Shown: one piece after another, positions 1 through 7,985 of the stretch
Layout of the letters: each line of letters begins with the position of its first letter
Numbering within the stretch: the first letter of the stretch is position 1
Source: Lientehia hominis
GTDB lineage: Bacteria > Bacillota > Clostridia > Lachnospirales > Lachnospiraceae
DNA length: 64,000 nt
Direction: 5' to 3'
Assembly: GCF_021044755.1 (NCBI RefSeq)
Contig: NZ_JAJNOR010000005.1
Location: 124,001 to 188,000, forward strand
The notes under the pieces: generated by a model
Told to the model about the DNA's origin: nothing
Seen by the model: only the letters and a program-made list of their open reading frames with translations
The model's database searches: none
Program-made: the position numbers and the translations under genes

Positions 1-225
1 TCAGTGGGCCTCATAGCCGCCGCCGGCATCGGCGTCGTGAACCTTACGCTTCTTTCGCCGGCCGCCTGGAAAGCCTCCGGTGCGCTCACAGATCTCTTCA
101 ATTGGAAAGGCCTTCTGCTGGCCGCCGTCCTTCTTCTTGCCACAAGAAAACTGAAGTGGCATCCAATCGTATTCCTGGCCGCTTCGGCGGTGATCGGAAT
201 CGTATTCCACTTCGGAGGAGTATGA
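1..225 (+). CDS. Chromate transporter-type membrane protein, C-terminal end (partial)
   Basis: The reading frame is open from the window edge to a TGA at 223-225 and gives the last 74 residues of a membrane protein. It has two hydrophobic stretches, one at about residues 2-20 and one at about 36-70 that ends in a short HPIVF-containing helix. That ending (a basic KLKWHP turn followed by a glycine/alanine-rich last helix) resembles the C-terminus of CHR-family chromate transporters, which in Clostridia are often split into two short genes. The start and most of the protein lie outside the window, so the family call rests on a short tail. It could be another small multi-pass transporter. Confidence 0.5.
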   Translation, partial: SVGLIAAAGIGVVNLTLLSPAAWKASGALTDLFNWKGLLLAAVLLLATRKLKWHPIVFLAASAVIGIVFHFGGV

Positions 226-893
226 TACAAAATACTTTTTGGAATCGTTCAGCACCGACAGAAGTTCCGGACCGTCACGACTTCGGTTCGCTGGCGATGC
301 AGGGGCCGCTTTGTCTCCGCTTTGGCAGTACCGCTCGCATGTCGACAGGAAATCTTTATGATTTCCTGTCTCCTGTTCTCTCAGAAACGGAATCGGTATT
401 TCCGTTTCTGCCTTCCTCCGCCTGGAGAACTCCGGCCGCTGCCCTGCGGCGCTCACCTTTAGGCCGGCCCGAAATCATTCTGCCGGTTTTCTGTCTGCCG
501 CACCGTTTCAGACATGAGCCATAATCCTGATTCCAGAAAAGAATCGGATATCCTCAGGGCCCGCACGCCTTACGGCGGCGGGCCTCCGTGGCCGCCCCAA
601 TGGCTTTCAAAGCAAACTGGAGGTTAGGTGCGGAAAGAGGAGCAGGAGGAATGATCCGATTCCATCGTAAGGGGAGCGCTGCAAAGGCGTTGGCAGGATC
701 TTCCCGGCCGAAGGGAGGCAAAAATCGCATATCATGCGGATTTTTGTTGGAATCTGACATGGAAAAATATCGATTTATCCATGTCAGTTGGAAAAGACCG
801 ACCGAAGGCCGCAAAGATGCTGGTTACGGCTGCCAGCGACCCGCCTGGATGGAAGCGGACTTTCTCCTGTCTCGTCTGGCTATAAAAATGAAT

Positions 894-921
894 TTGTTTG
901 AAAGACATTCAAAGGTATAAT
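894..921 (+). promoter_or_regulatory. Sigma-A-type promoter upstream of the SPFH/TIR operon (distal)
   Basis: TTGTTT at 894-899 and a consensus TATAAT at 916-921 are separated by 16 bases. It lies about 155 bases before the SPFH start codon and just after the hairpin-rich block, so it would give a long leader. Confidence 0.5.
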
Positions 922-992
922 ATAAGTTAACGCAGGATTCTGTTTTTAATTTCTTATTTACGACAAAATACGCTATCTTTTATCTGTATTCA

Positions 993-1001
993 TGGTATAA
1001 T
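993..1001 (+). promoter_or_regulatory. Extended -10 promoter element upstream of the SPFH/TIR operon (proximal)
   Basis: A TGG triplet directly precedes a consensus TATAAT at 996-1001, which makes an extended -10 element. No good -35 box sits at the right distance. Together with the distal promoter this suggests two start sites for the operon. Confidence 0.45.
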
Positions 1002-1075
1002 AACACTAATATATCAGGAGTTTTTATGATTCTTTGTTATACAATGCACAAAATCACATATTGGGAGGACATTCA

Positions 1076-2317
1076 ATGATGCAGATAACAGATATCATCA
1101 AATATGAAGGTGACAATACCGTTTTTATCTGGAAACATCCCTGTGAAGATTTCAACTCTCTCACCCAGCTCATCGTCCATGAATCACAGGAAGCCGTTTT
1201 TATGATGAACGGACTGGCTCTGGATTTGTTCGGTCCGGGACGTTATACTCTGGAAACCCAGAATGTCCCCATACTCAGTAAGCTCCTGAACCGCGTCACC
1301 GGAGGGAAATCCCCTTTTCATTGCGAAGTCTATTTCATCAATAAGACGGAGCAGATGGCCATTAAATGGGGAACCGACAGCAGAGTGGAATTCATGGAGC
1401 CCACCTATCAATTCCCCATACAGATTGGAGCTTCCGGAGAAATGAGCCTTCGGGCCGAGGACTCCAGGAAGCTTTTAATAAAGCTGGTCGGAACAGAAAA
1501 CGTCTTTGGGCAGGCAAAGCTGACACAGTATTTCCGTGCTTTCTTAATGACAAAGGTAAAATCTTATCTAGTCCAAATTATAAAAGAAAAACGCATCAAT
1601 ATCTTCGAAATCGACGAACACCTTCTGGAGCTTTCCGAAGTTTTGAAAGAAAAACTACACCCTGATTTTCTCGACTATGGTATTTCTCTGGAACGTTTCT
1701 TTGTGACTACTGTTGTTAAACCGGACGGAGAAGCTTCCTATGAAAAGTTCAAATCTCTGCACTTTCGTCAATACGCAGATATAGCAGAAGCAAAACTCAG
1801 ACAGCAGGTAAGTGTCATTGAAGCTCAGACGGAGGCTCAGAAAACGGTAATCGAATCCCAGGCCATGGCGGCAAAACGGTCTCAGGAAGGTTATACATAC
1901 CAACAGGAAAGAGGCTTCGACGTGGCCGAGCATGTGGCGGATAACGAGGCGGTGGGACAGTTCACCAATCTCGGCGTCGGTCTCGGGACCATGGCCGGAG
2001 TGGGCGGCGCCGTCGGCGGCGTCGTCGGAAACGCTATAAATGGCGCGGTGGGAGAAGGAATATTAAATAATTCTCCGGCTTCTTTGACATGTAAAGGCTG
2101 CGGTTCTCCTCTGCCCGAAGGGGCAAAATTCTGTCTGCAATGCGGAGAACCTGTCTGTGAATCAGATACAATCGTGTGCCCTCAGTGCGGCAAAACCATA
2201 CCGAAAGGGAAATTCTGCATAGAATGTGGTTATAAATTCTCCACATCTTGTCCCAAATGCGGCCATGAACTGGCTGTTGAAGTAAAATTCTGCCCGGAAT
2301 GCGGAGAAAAAATATAA
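1076..2317 (+). CDS. SPFH-domain protein with three C-terminal zinc ribbons
   Basis: The 413-residue product has an N-terminal SPFH (stomatin/prohibitin/flotillin) domain over about residues 20-230. A charged coiled-coil stretch follows at about 235-290, then a glycine-rich linker at about 300-330. Three zinc-ribbon units follow, of the form CxGCG-x8-10-FCxxCG: CKGCG/FCLQCG, CPQCG/FCIECG and CPKCG/FCPECG. This layout matches the Bacillota YdjI-like family, which is associated with membrane stress and membrane microdomains. There is no transmembrane segment, so it probably attaches peripherally to membrane. The ATG at 1076 is chosen because GGGAGG lies 7 bases upstream; a TTG at 1034 has no such site. 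It is the first gene of a three-gene operon with a membrane protein and a TIR protein. Zinc ribbons in both outer genes suggest a shared role. Confidence 0.85.
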   Translation: MMQITDIIKYEGDNTVFIWKHPCEDFNSLTQLIVHESQEAVFMMNGLALDLFGPGRYTLETQNVPILSKLLNRVTGGKSPFHCEVYFINKTEQMAIKWGTDSRVEFMEPTYQFPIQIGASGEMSLRAEDSRKLLIKLVGTENVFGQAKLTQYFRAFLMTKVKSYLVQIIKEKRINIFEIDEHLLELSEVLKEKLHPDFLDYGISLERFFVTTVVKPDGEASYEKFKSLHFRQYADIAEAKLRQQVSVIEAQTEAQKTVIESQAMAAKRSQEGYTYQQERGFDVAEHVADNEAVGQFTNLGVGLGTMAGVGGAVGGVVGNAINGAVGEGILNNSPASLTCKGCGSPLPEGAKFCLQCGEPVCESDTIVCPQCGKTIPKGKFCIECGYKFSTSCPKCGHELAVEVKFCPECGEKI

Positions 2318-2332
2318 TCGGAGGAAGAACAT

Positions 2333-3034
2333 ATGAAAAAAGGAATGAAATATTATGGCCTTATCTGGCTGACAGCCGTAGCCGCTTTCCATGCTATCGT
2401 CTTTCTGCTTCCGGACAGCGTCACAGGAGCTGCCAGATCAGCAGGAGCTTTCTGGAGCGGATATGCCGGCATCATGGCTGCCTTTACCGGTCAGGCAGTA
2501 TGCAGCTATCTGTTCTTTCGTGAAACGACGCCGAAAGGCAGGTTTCTGAACATCCCGCTTGTCACCTTAAGCTATTCAGGCCTCCTGGCTGTTCTGATCG
2601 CCGGTTCTCTTTGCATGACCGTACCTTTTATTCCTGATTGGCTGGGAGCCGTTGCAGCTATCCTGATCCTGGTCTTCTCCGCCGTCGCTGTCATCAAATC
2701 GAAAGCTGCCGCACACATAGTAAATACCGGCGATAAAAAAATCGAGTCCAGGACCTCTTTCATGAAATTATTTGTCTCCCAGTTGTCTTCACTCCTTGAC
2801 GCCGCAAAATCAACACCAGTATATGAGCCTATTCAAAAACTGTATGAAGCTGCCCGCTACAGCGATCCTGTATCCGCTGTTTCTCTTTCTGACATCGAAT
2901 CCCGGATGACTTCGGAATTAAATGCTCTCTCTGCATCGATTAACACAGAAGATTTTGAATCAGCCCGAAGAATTTCCGGAGAGCTGCTCCTCCTCATTAA
3001 AAAGAGAGCAGCCGATTGTAAACGTTTCAAATAA
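2333..3034 (+). CDS. Four-helix membrane protein of the SPFH/TIR operon, unknown function
   Basis: The 233-residue protein starts 15 bases after the SPFH gene, with GGAGGA 7 bases before its ATG. Four hydrophobic segments appear at about residues 7-27, 40-63, 77-97 and 103-122. A soluble C-terminal half with heptad-like leucines follows at about 145-233 and is probably cytoplasmic. I do not recognise the family. Its position between an SPFH protein and a TIR protein suggests it is the membrane partner of the set, but that is inference from context only. Confidence 0.8.
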   Translation: MKKGMKYYGLIWLTAVAAFHAIVFLLPDSVTGAARSAGAFWSGYAGIMAAFTGQAVCSYLFFRETTPKGRFLNIPLVTLSYSGLLAVLIAGSLCMTVPFIPDWLGAVAAILILVFSAVAVIKSKAAAHIVNTGDKKIESRTSFMKLFVSQLSSLLDAAKSTPVYEPIQKLYEAARYSDPVSAVSLSDIESRMTSELNALSASINTEDFESARRISGELLLLIKKRAADCKRFK

Positions 3035-3068
3035 ACGATATAAAATACTCAAATTGGGGGAATTGACC

Positions 3069-5525
3069 ATGATCGTTTTCAAATGTAAAATGTGCGGCGG
3101 CACTCTGGAATTCCAGGAAGGGGCTACCGTGGCCACCTGTGAATACTGCGGTTCTCAGCAGTCGCTTCCCAAGCTGGACAGTGAACGCAGGGCCAATCTC
3201 TACGACAGGGCCAACCATTTTCGGCGGAATAATGAATTTGACAAAGCCATGTCCCTGTATGAGACGATTCTGAATGAAGATAAAACCGACGCGGAGGCCT
3301 ATTGGTCCATCGTATTGTGCCGGTACGGCATCGAATATGTGGATGACCCGCAGACTCACCGCCGCCTTCCTACCGTCAACCGAACACAATATACTTCTAT
3401 TTTCATGGATGAGGATTACAAAGCCGCCGTTGCCTGTGCGGACAGTGAACAGAAATCTGTCTACGAAAAAGAGGCGGCAATCATAGATGACATTCAGAAA
3501 AATATACTCGCCATCTCTCAGAATGAAGAGGCATTTGACGTCTTCATCTGTTACAAGGAGTCGGATACCGAAGGAAGACGGACTCCCGATTCTGTTCTGG
3601 CTAATGATCTATACTATCAGCTGGCTGAGGAGGGTTTCAAGGTCTTTTTTTCCCGCATCACCCTGGAAGATAAGCTGGGGAGCGCGTATGAACCCTATAT
3701 CTTCGCCGCCCTGAATTCCGCTCGCGTCATGGTCGTTATAGGTACCAGGCCGGAATATTTTCAGGCCGCGTGGGTCAAAAACGAGTGGAGCCGTTATCTG
3801 GCCCTCATTAAAAACGGTGAAAAGAAAACTTTGATTCCTGCCTATAAGGATATGGATCCCTACGACCTGCCCGAAGAATTTTCTTATCTCCAGGCCCAGG
3901 ATATGGCGAAGCTGGGGTTTCTGCAGGACCTAATCCGCGGCATCAAAAAGATTGTTGGAGATACGGTATCTGCACCATTTTCTTCTGCTTCGAACACGCC
4001 TGTCCAGAAAGATGATGATGAGCCTGACACGGCTCCCCTTATAAGGCGTGCATTTTTATTCCTTGAAGACCGCGACTGGAGCAGCGCCGATGAATACTGC
4101 GAACGGGTTCTGGATCTAGAGCCGGAAAACGCCATGGCCTATGTGGGAAAGCTGATGGCTGAGACACAGACAGCCGTTCAGGAAGAACTCAGCTCATGTC
4201 CGGCTCCTTTTACAGAGAATAACAATTATCAAAAAGCCCTGCGTTTTGGAGACGAACAGCTGAAGGAACGGCTGACAAATTACAATCAGACCATTCTGGA
4301 CCGTCTGGAGTTCCAAAAGAATGATAAAGTCTATGTAGAAGCTCTTTCCATAATGGAGTCAGCAAAAACAAATTACGATTATAAACAGGCTGCAGAATTG
4401 TTTCGTAAAATTTCCGAATTCAAAGATTCCACTGTAAAGGCCGCTGCCTGCGATAAACTGGCGGAAGAGACTCGGCTGGAGAAGCTTTATGCTTCGGCCG
4501 TGGAGAACAAATCTTATGGTTCCGTTACTTCTTTGCGAACAGCTATCGATCACTTTAGTAAAATCCCGGACTACAAAGACAGTGCCAGTCTTAAGGAAGA
4601 GTGTAAAAGAACTCTCGAACAATTGGAGATGGAAGAAGAAAAAAAACAAGCTGCAAAAGAGCGGAAGCAAAAGAAAAAAAAGGTCATAAAAACTCTGGTT
4701 GTCTTAGCTTTTTTAATTACAGGAATAGCGATTGCTATTAATATTCCGAAAATAAAATATGAAAAGGCCGTCGCTTATCACGAACAAGGTGAGTATCTTC
4801 GGGCAGTTCCTTTATTCTTAAAACTGGAGAACTATAAGGACAGCCAGGATTATCTGACCGCTGAATATAATATAGCCATTGAATACTTAAACAATCGCAA
4901 ATATGATTCTGCCTTGGAATTGTTTACGGCATTGGAATCTTTCAAAGACAGTTATGATTACATATGGCGATATGAGTTAAGGAAACATAAAGTAGGCACA
5001 ATAGTGTCATTCGGAAACTATGGCAACGCTGAAGATAAAAAAGCTATATACTGGGAAATCCTGGAGGTCAAAAAAGGCCGCATGCTGTTGATTTCCAATG
5101 ATGGTTTAGCCTATATGCCATATAATCATTCCGGTACAGAATCTTCTTCATGGGAGGAATCATCTCTGCGTGCCTGGTTAAACAAAGATTTTCTGAATGA
5201 AGCGTTCAGTCCAAAAGAACAGGAAAAAATCCTTTCGACTTTTGATGGCTCAGCAAATATCTCTTCGGAAATCGACGACTTTTTTCTGGACAAAGTCTTT
5301 TTATTAAGTGATGAAGAACGAAATTTATACGCTAATGATTATTTTAATAATATATCTGCAGCATACTATGTTCAAAAGCCAGAAAAAGTCTCTTCTAATG
5401 ATGATTTCCTTGGTTGCTGGATGCGTGAGGGCAAAATAATTAAGCCTGAAGCGGATTATACTGATGCAGTATCCTATGACTCAATCCAGCTGGTCTGCCC
5501 TGCTATTTGGGTTTCTCTGGATTAA
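3069..5525 (+). CDS. Zinc-ribbon/TIR/TPR-like membrane protein with DUF6273-like C-terminus
   Basis: The 818-residue protein has several modules. A zinc ribbon lies at residues 6-27 (CKMC ... CEYC). A TPR-like helical section follows to about 140. A TIR domain spans about 155-280 and starts FDVFICYKESD. A second helical section follows, with YKDS/FKDS repeats at about 451, 501, 589 and 624. A single transmembrane helix lies at about 538-562 after a lysine-rich stretch. The C-terminal domain from about 645 to 818 carries a W-x-S-SLRAWLN motif and ends in CPAIWVSL, as in DUF6273. The TIR part keeps a glutamate (E239, in KNEWSRYL) in the position typical of catalytic TIR NADases. The ATG at 3069 is preceded by a G5 tract 8 bases upstream. 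It is the third gene of the operon. If the helix is used, the TIR end is inside and the DUF6273-like end outside. Catalytic activity is not shown by sequence alone. Confidence 0.85.
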   Translation: MIVFKCKMCGGTLEFQEGATVATCEYCGSQQSLPKLDSERRANLYDRANHFRRNNEFDKAMSLYETILNEDKTDAEAYWSIVLCRYGIEYVDDPQTHRRLPTVNRTQYTSIFMDEDYKAAVACADSEQKSVYEKEAAIIDDIQKNILAISQNEEAFDVFICYKESDTEGRRTPDSVLANDLYYQLAEEGFKVFFSRITLEDKLGSAYEPYIFAALNSARVMVVIGTRPEYFQAAWVKNEWSRYLALIKNGEKKTLIPAYKDMDPYDLPEEFSYLQAQDMAKLGFLQDLIRGIKKIVGDTVSAPFSSASNTPVQKDDDEPDTAPLIRRAFLFLEDRDWSSADEYCERVLDLEPENAMAYVGKLMAETQTAVQEELSSCPAPFTENNNYQKALRFGDEQLKERLTNYNQTILDRLEFQKNDKVYVEALSIMESAKTNYDYKQAAELFRKISEFKDSTVKAAACDKLAEETRLEKLYASAVENKSYGSVTSLRTAIDHFSKIPDYKDSASLKEECKRTLEQLEMEEEKKQAAKERKQKKKKVIKTLVVLAFLITGIAIAINIPKIKYEKAVAYHEQGEYLRAVPLFLKLENYKDSQDYLTAEYNIAIEYLNNRKYDSALELFTALESFKDSYDYIWRYELRKHKVGTIVSFGNYGNAEDKKAIYWEILEVKKGRMLLISNDGLAYMPYNHSGTESSSWEESSLRAWLNKDFLNEAFSPKEQEKILSTFDGSANISSEIDDFFLDKVFLLSDEERNLYANDYFNNISAAYYVQKPEKVSSNDDFLGCWMREGKIIKPEADYTDAVSYDSIQLVCPAIWVSLD

Positions 5526-5556
5526 TAAAAACGAATTGCAGCTATTTAAGAAAGCA

Positions 5557-5587
5557 CAGCCGCCGGAATCTTCCATCCCGGCGGCTG
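5557..5587. terminator. Convergent hairpin terminator after the TIR gene
   Basis: Perfect 10-bp arms at 5557-5566 and 5578-5587 sit between the TIR gene and the convergent small zinc-ribbon gene. The T-runs are weak on both sides, so efficiency is uncertain. Confidence 0.55.
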
Positions 5588-5612
5588 CCTTATGATATCA
5601 TGCTCTATTTTA

Positions 5613-6014
5613 TCATGTCTTCTTTACAAATTCTGTGCTGCATTTGGGACATCTGATACTGATCTTCCCTTTCCCCCTCGGCACCCTCACGGTCTGCTTG
5701 CAGGAAGGGCATTTAAAATAGCAGTGGCTCTTGTCCTGGCTCCTGCTCTTCATCCTGGCGAAGCTCCTGCGGATACCGGCCGTCGCCTTCAGATACTTGG
5801 TGTTCTCCGCGCTTCTCTTATATATATTCTTGGACAGCATACGGAAATACATGAGGATCAGTCCGCCCAATGCGAGCCAGTAAAACACCGTAAGTCTGGT
5901 AAATAAGGATATCACCATAAAAACAATGGTGAACACCATCACACACTTATTCAGCTGGTCACTGCCGTACCTGCCGTACATCCATCTGGATACCTTGTCA
6001 CGAAATCCGCCCAT
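5613..6014 (-). CDS. Small two-helix membrane protein with C-terminal zinc ribbon
   Basis: The 133-residue product has two adjacent hydrophobic segments (about residues 24-43 and 46-62). A basic linker follows, then a C-terminal zinc ribbon with C102/C105 and C122/C125 (CPSC ... CPKC). The ATG at 6014 is chosen because GGAGAG lies 5 bases before it; an in-frame TTG 15 bases upstream would bury that site. The gene is monocistronic and convergent with the TIR gene. No function can be assigned, but membrane plus zinc-ribbon echoes the neighbouring operon. Confidence 0.75.
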   Translation of the reverse strand: MGGFRDKVSRWMYGRYGSDQLNKCVMVFTIVFMVISLFTRLTVFYWLALGGLILMYFRMLSKNIYKRSAENTKYLKATAGIRRSFARMKSRSQDKSHCYFKCPSCKQTVRVPRGKGKISIRCPKCSTEFVKKT

Positions 6015-6170
6015 CTCTTTTCTCTCCAATCTGTAATCTCTGCGCCGTCTTATTCTATTCTCCGGACGCCTCTGTTATTCATCATATTCTCTTTCCCTAT
6101 TCCAGTCAATGAAACCTCTGAAAACATTTCTGAATTTTTTATGAACTGAGGAACGCCAGAAGCGGGCGGG

Positions 6171-6199
6171 TTGAATTTTCAGTCTGCCCATAGTATAAT
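6171..6199 (+). promoter_or_regulatory. Sigma-A promoter for the MBL/GDPD pair
   Basis: TTGAAT at 6171-6176 and TATAAT at 6194-6199 are separated by 17 bases, about 50 bases before the MBL start codon. Confidence 0.75.
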
Positions 6200-6249
6200 C
6201 GCCATAGAAAGCTGCGATAAACATTTACATTGGAAAGGAATTACCGGTT

Positions 6250-7053
6250 ATGGAACAATTATACGTCCTGGGCACAGGCAACGCCCAGGCTACCAGATGC
6301 TATAATACCTGCTTCGCCGTCCGGGATGATGAGGAATATTTCCTTGTGGATGCCGGAGGAGGAAACGGAATCCTCACGGTCCTCGAAGACATGGAGGTCC
6401 CTCTGAATCATATCCACCATATCTTTGTCACCCACGAACACAACGACCATATACTGGGCATGGTATGGATGATCCGCATGATCGCCACCTCCATCCTGAA
6501 GGGTAAGTACGAAGGAAACCTGTATATTTACTGCCATGACGGCCTTGTGGATACGATCAGGACCTTATGCTCTCTGACCATTCAGAAAAAATTCTGCAAC
6601 TGCATCGGCAGCCGAATCCTTCTGGTACCGGTACAGGACGGCGACAAGAAACACATTCTGGATTACGACGTGACCTTTTTCGACATCCTTTCCACAAAGG
6701 CCAGACAGTTTGGATTCACCACGACTCTAAAGAACGGGAGGAGACTCACATGTGCAGGGGACGAGCCCTATAACCCGGGCTGCGAAGCCTATGTGGCCGG
6801 AAGCGACTGGCTCCTCCATGAAGCCTTCTGTCTGTACGGAGACCGGGAACGGTTCAAACCCTATGAAAAACATCACAGCACCGTCAAGGAAGCCTGTGAA
6901 CTGGCAGAAAGCCTGCATATTCCCAATCTGGTTTTGTGGCATACCGAGGACAAGGACATTAAAAACCGGAAAAGAAACTACACGGCAGAGGGAAATGAAT
7001 ATTATTCCGGCAGGCTTTTTGTGCCGGATGACCGGGAGATCCTGGATCTATGA
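6250..7053 (+). CDS. MBL-fold metallo-hydrolase (ribonuclease Z-like)
   Basis: The 267-residue protein carries the metallo-beta-lactamase signature THEHNDH at residues 61-67, which supplies H62, H64, D66 and H67 to a two-metal site. The preceding VDAGGGNG strand and later GDEP and HHST segments fit further metal ligands. The layout is that of the RNase Z/ElaC-like branch, but it is shorter than true tRNase Z and lacks an obvious exosite arm, so the substrate is unknown. GGAAAGG lies 10 bases before the ATG. The stop overlaps the GDPD start by four bases (ATGA), so the two are co-translated. Confidence 0.8.
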   Translation: MEQLYVLGTGNAQATRCYNTCFAVRDDEEYFLVDAGGGNGILTVLEDMEVPLNHIHHIFVTHEHNDHILGMVWMIRMIATSILKGKYEGNLYIYCHDGLVDTIRTLCSLTIQKKFCNCIGSRILLVPVQDGDKKHILDYDVTFFDILSTKARQFGFTTTLKNGRRLTCAGDEPYNPGCEAYVAGSDWLLHEAFCLYGDRERFKPYEKHHSTVKEACELAESLHIPNLVLWHTEDKDIKNRKRNYTAEGNEYYSGRLFVPDDREILDL

Positions 7054-7985
7054 GGATCCTTCTTCTACTCCTGATCCTGGTCCTCGTATGTGTCGTCCTG
7101 TCCTTGCTGTATCTATACCTGATCATGCCCGCCCTCGGCCATAAGGGCGACATCGCTTCCCTGATGAGCTATTATTATGCCCACAGAGGCCTTCATGATA
7201 TGAGTACCATGCCGGGCAGAAAGCCCGGCATCCAAAGAGAGAAGACGTTCAAGAACCGAAAAAAACGGAAAGGGGCGGCGGCTTCCTCTGACAGGCAGGT
7301 ATCTTTATCCGAGGCCAGGCCGGAAAATTCCATGGCCGCGTTTCGTGCGGCAGCGGAAGCCGGATACGGCATTGAACTGGATGTGCAGCTTACAAAAGAC
7401 AACGTCCCTGTCGTGTTCCACGACTATTCTCTGGAAAGAGTATGCCATGTCCCCGGTGAAATAAAAGATTTTACCTATGAAGAGCTTCAGGAATTTACGC
7501 TGAACGGCACTGCGGAAAGGATTCCCCGTTTTGAAGATGTCCTTAATATGGTAAACGGCAGAATCCCGCTGCTGATCGAATACAAGGTGGAGCGGTTCGA
7601 TACCTCTGTCTGCACCATCTGCGACGAGCTGCTGGGCGCTTATCCCGGACTGTATTTTATCGAGTCCTTCAATCCGCTGGTACTCCGCTGGTACAAAAAG
7701 AACCGGCCCCAGATAGTCCGCGGTCAGCTCTCTGCAAAGTTCAAGAACGACAACCCGTTTATGCATTATTTTTTCCTGTCTCCCCTGCACCATCTTCTGT
7801 TTAACTTTTTGACCAAGCCGGATTTCATCGCTTACGACTGTACCTGCGCCGATGCGGTTTCCCGGCGTATCTGCAGGAATCTGTATAAAAATCTGGCTGT
7901 GGCTTGGACCATACGTTCCAAGGAGGATATGGAACAGTTCAAAGCACAGTTCGATCTGTTCATATTTGAAGGCTTCCGCCCCTAA
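7050..7985 (+). CDS. Membrane-anchored glycerophosphodiester phosphodiesterase
   Basis: GDPDs hydrolyse glycerophosphodiesters from lipid or teichoic-acid turnover to glycerol-3-phosphate and an alcohol. The 311-residue protein has an N-terminal transmembrane helix (about residues 2-26). The catalytic AHRG motif follows at about 44-47, then ENSMAAF, GIELDVQLTKD with the metal-binding glutamate and aspartate, and VVFHDYSLERV with the second catalytic histidine. Between AHRG and ENS there is a basic, low-complexity insertion of about 40 residues (roughly 48-90) where family members normally have about 7. The 3' end overlaps the convergent HAD gene by 26 bases. Confidence 0.88.
   Translation: MRILLLLLILVLVCVVLSLLYLYLIMPALGHKGDIASLMSYYYAHRGLHDMSTMPGRKPGIQREKTFKNRKKRKGAAASSDRQVSLSEARPENSMAAFRAAAEAGYGIELDVQLTKDNVPVVFHDYSLERVCHVPGEIKDFTYEELQEFTLNGTAERIPRFEDVLNMVNGRIPLLIEYKVERFDTSVCTICDELLGAYPGLYFIESFNPLVLRWYKKNRPQIVRGQLSAKFKNDNPFMHYFFLSPLHHLLFNFLTKPDFIAYDCTCADAVSRRICRNLYKNLAVAWTIRSKEDMEQFKAQFDLFIFEGFRP

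Larger units (their letters stand above)
226..1075. ncRNA. Gene-free block with dense perfect hairpins; candidate structured RNA
   Basis: No convincing gene lies in these 850 bases. The possible frames on both strands lack ribosome binding sites and have biased, arginine-rich compositions. The first two thirds hold at least five strong inverted repeats. Arms at 344-354 and 360-370 are 11 bp and perfect with a 5-nt loop. Arms at 382-392 and 400-410 are 11 bp and perfect. The segment 558-584 is a GC hairpin of 7+4 bp. Arms at 719-730 and 734-746 are 12 bp with one bulge. Arms at 754-763 and 778-787 are 10 bp. None is followed by a clear T-run, so they do not look like simple terminators. The last 150 bases turn AT-rich and carry promoters for the next operon. 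The strand of any RNA is unknown, and a decayed repeat is an alternative explanation. Confidence 0.4.

Noticed and set aside
1..456. A 151-codon open frame on the minus strand over the first 456 bases.
   Set aside because: It overlaps the transporter tail on the other strand and the hairpin-rich block, lacks a ribosome binding site and has an odd, arginine-rich composition. It is a likely shadow of repeat-like DNA.
588..810. Possible lysine riboswitch (AGGTGCG near 624-631, GCCGAAG at 707-713 and a following TTGG next to hairpins).
   Set aside because: The match covers only short pieces; the loop-E AGAGUA core is not present, a long extra stretch interrupts the third stem, and the downstream operon has no lysine-related gene. 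A covariance search would settle it.
5557..5587. GC-rich inverted repeat as a mobile-element end.
   Set aside because: It lies between convergent genes, has no partner repeat or target duplication and is better explained as a terminator.
7193..7402. Low-complexity region in the GDPD gene as a frameshift or junction.
   Set aside because: The frame stays open through it and both flanking catalytic motifs are in the same frame, so an insertion is simpler.
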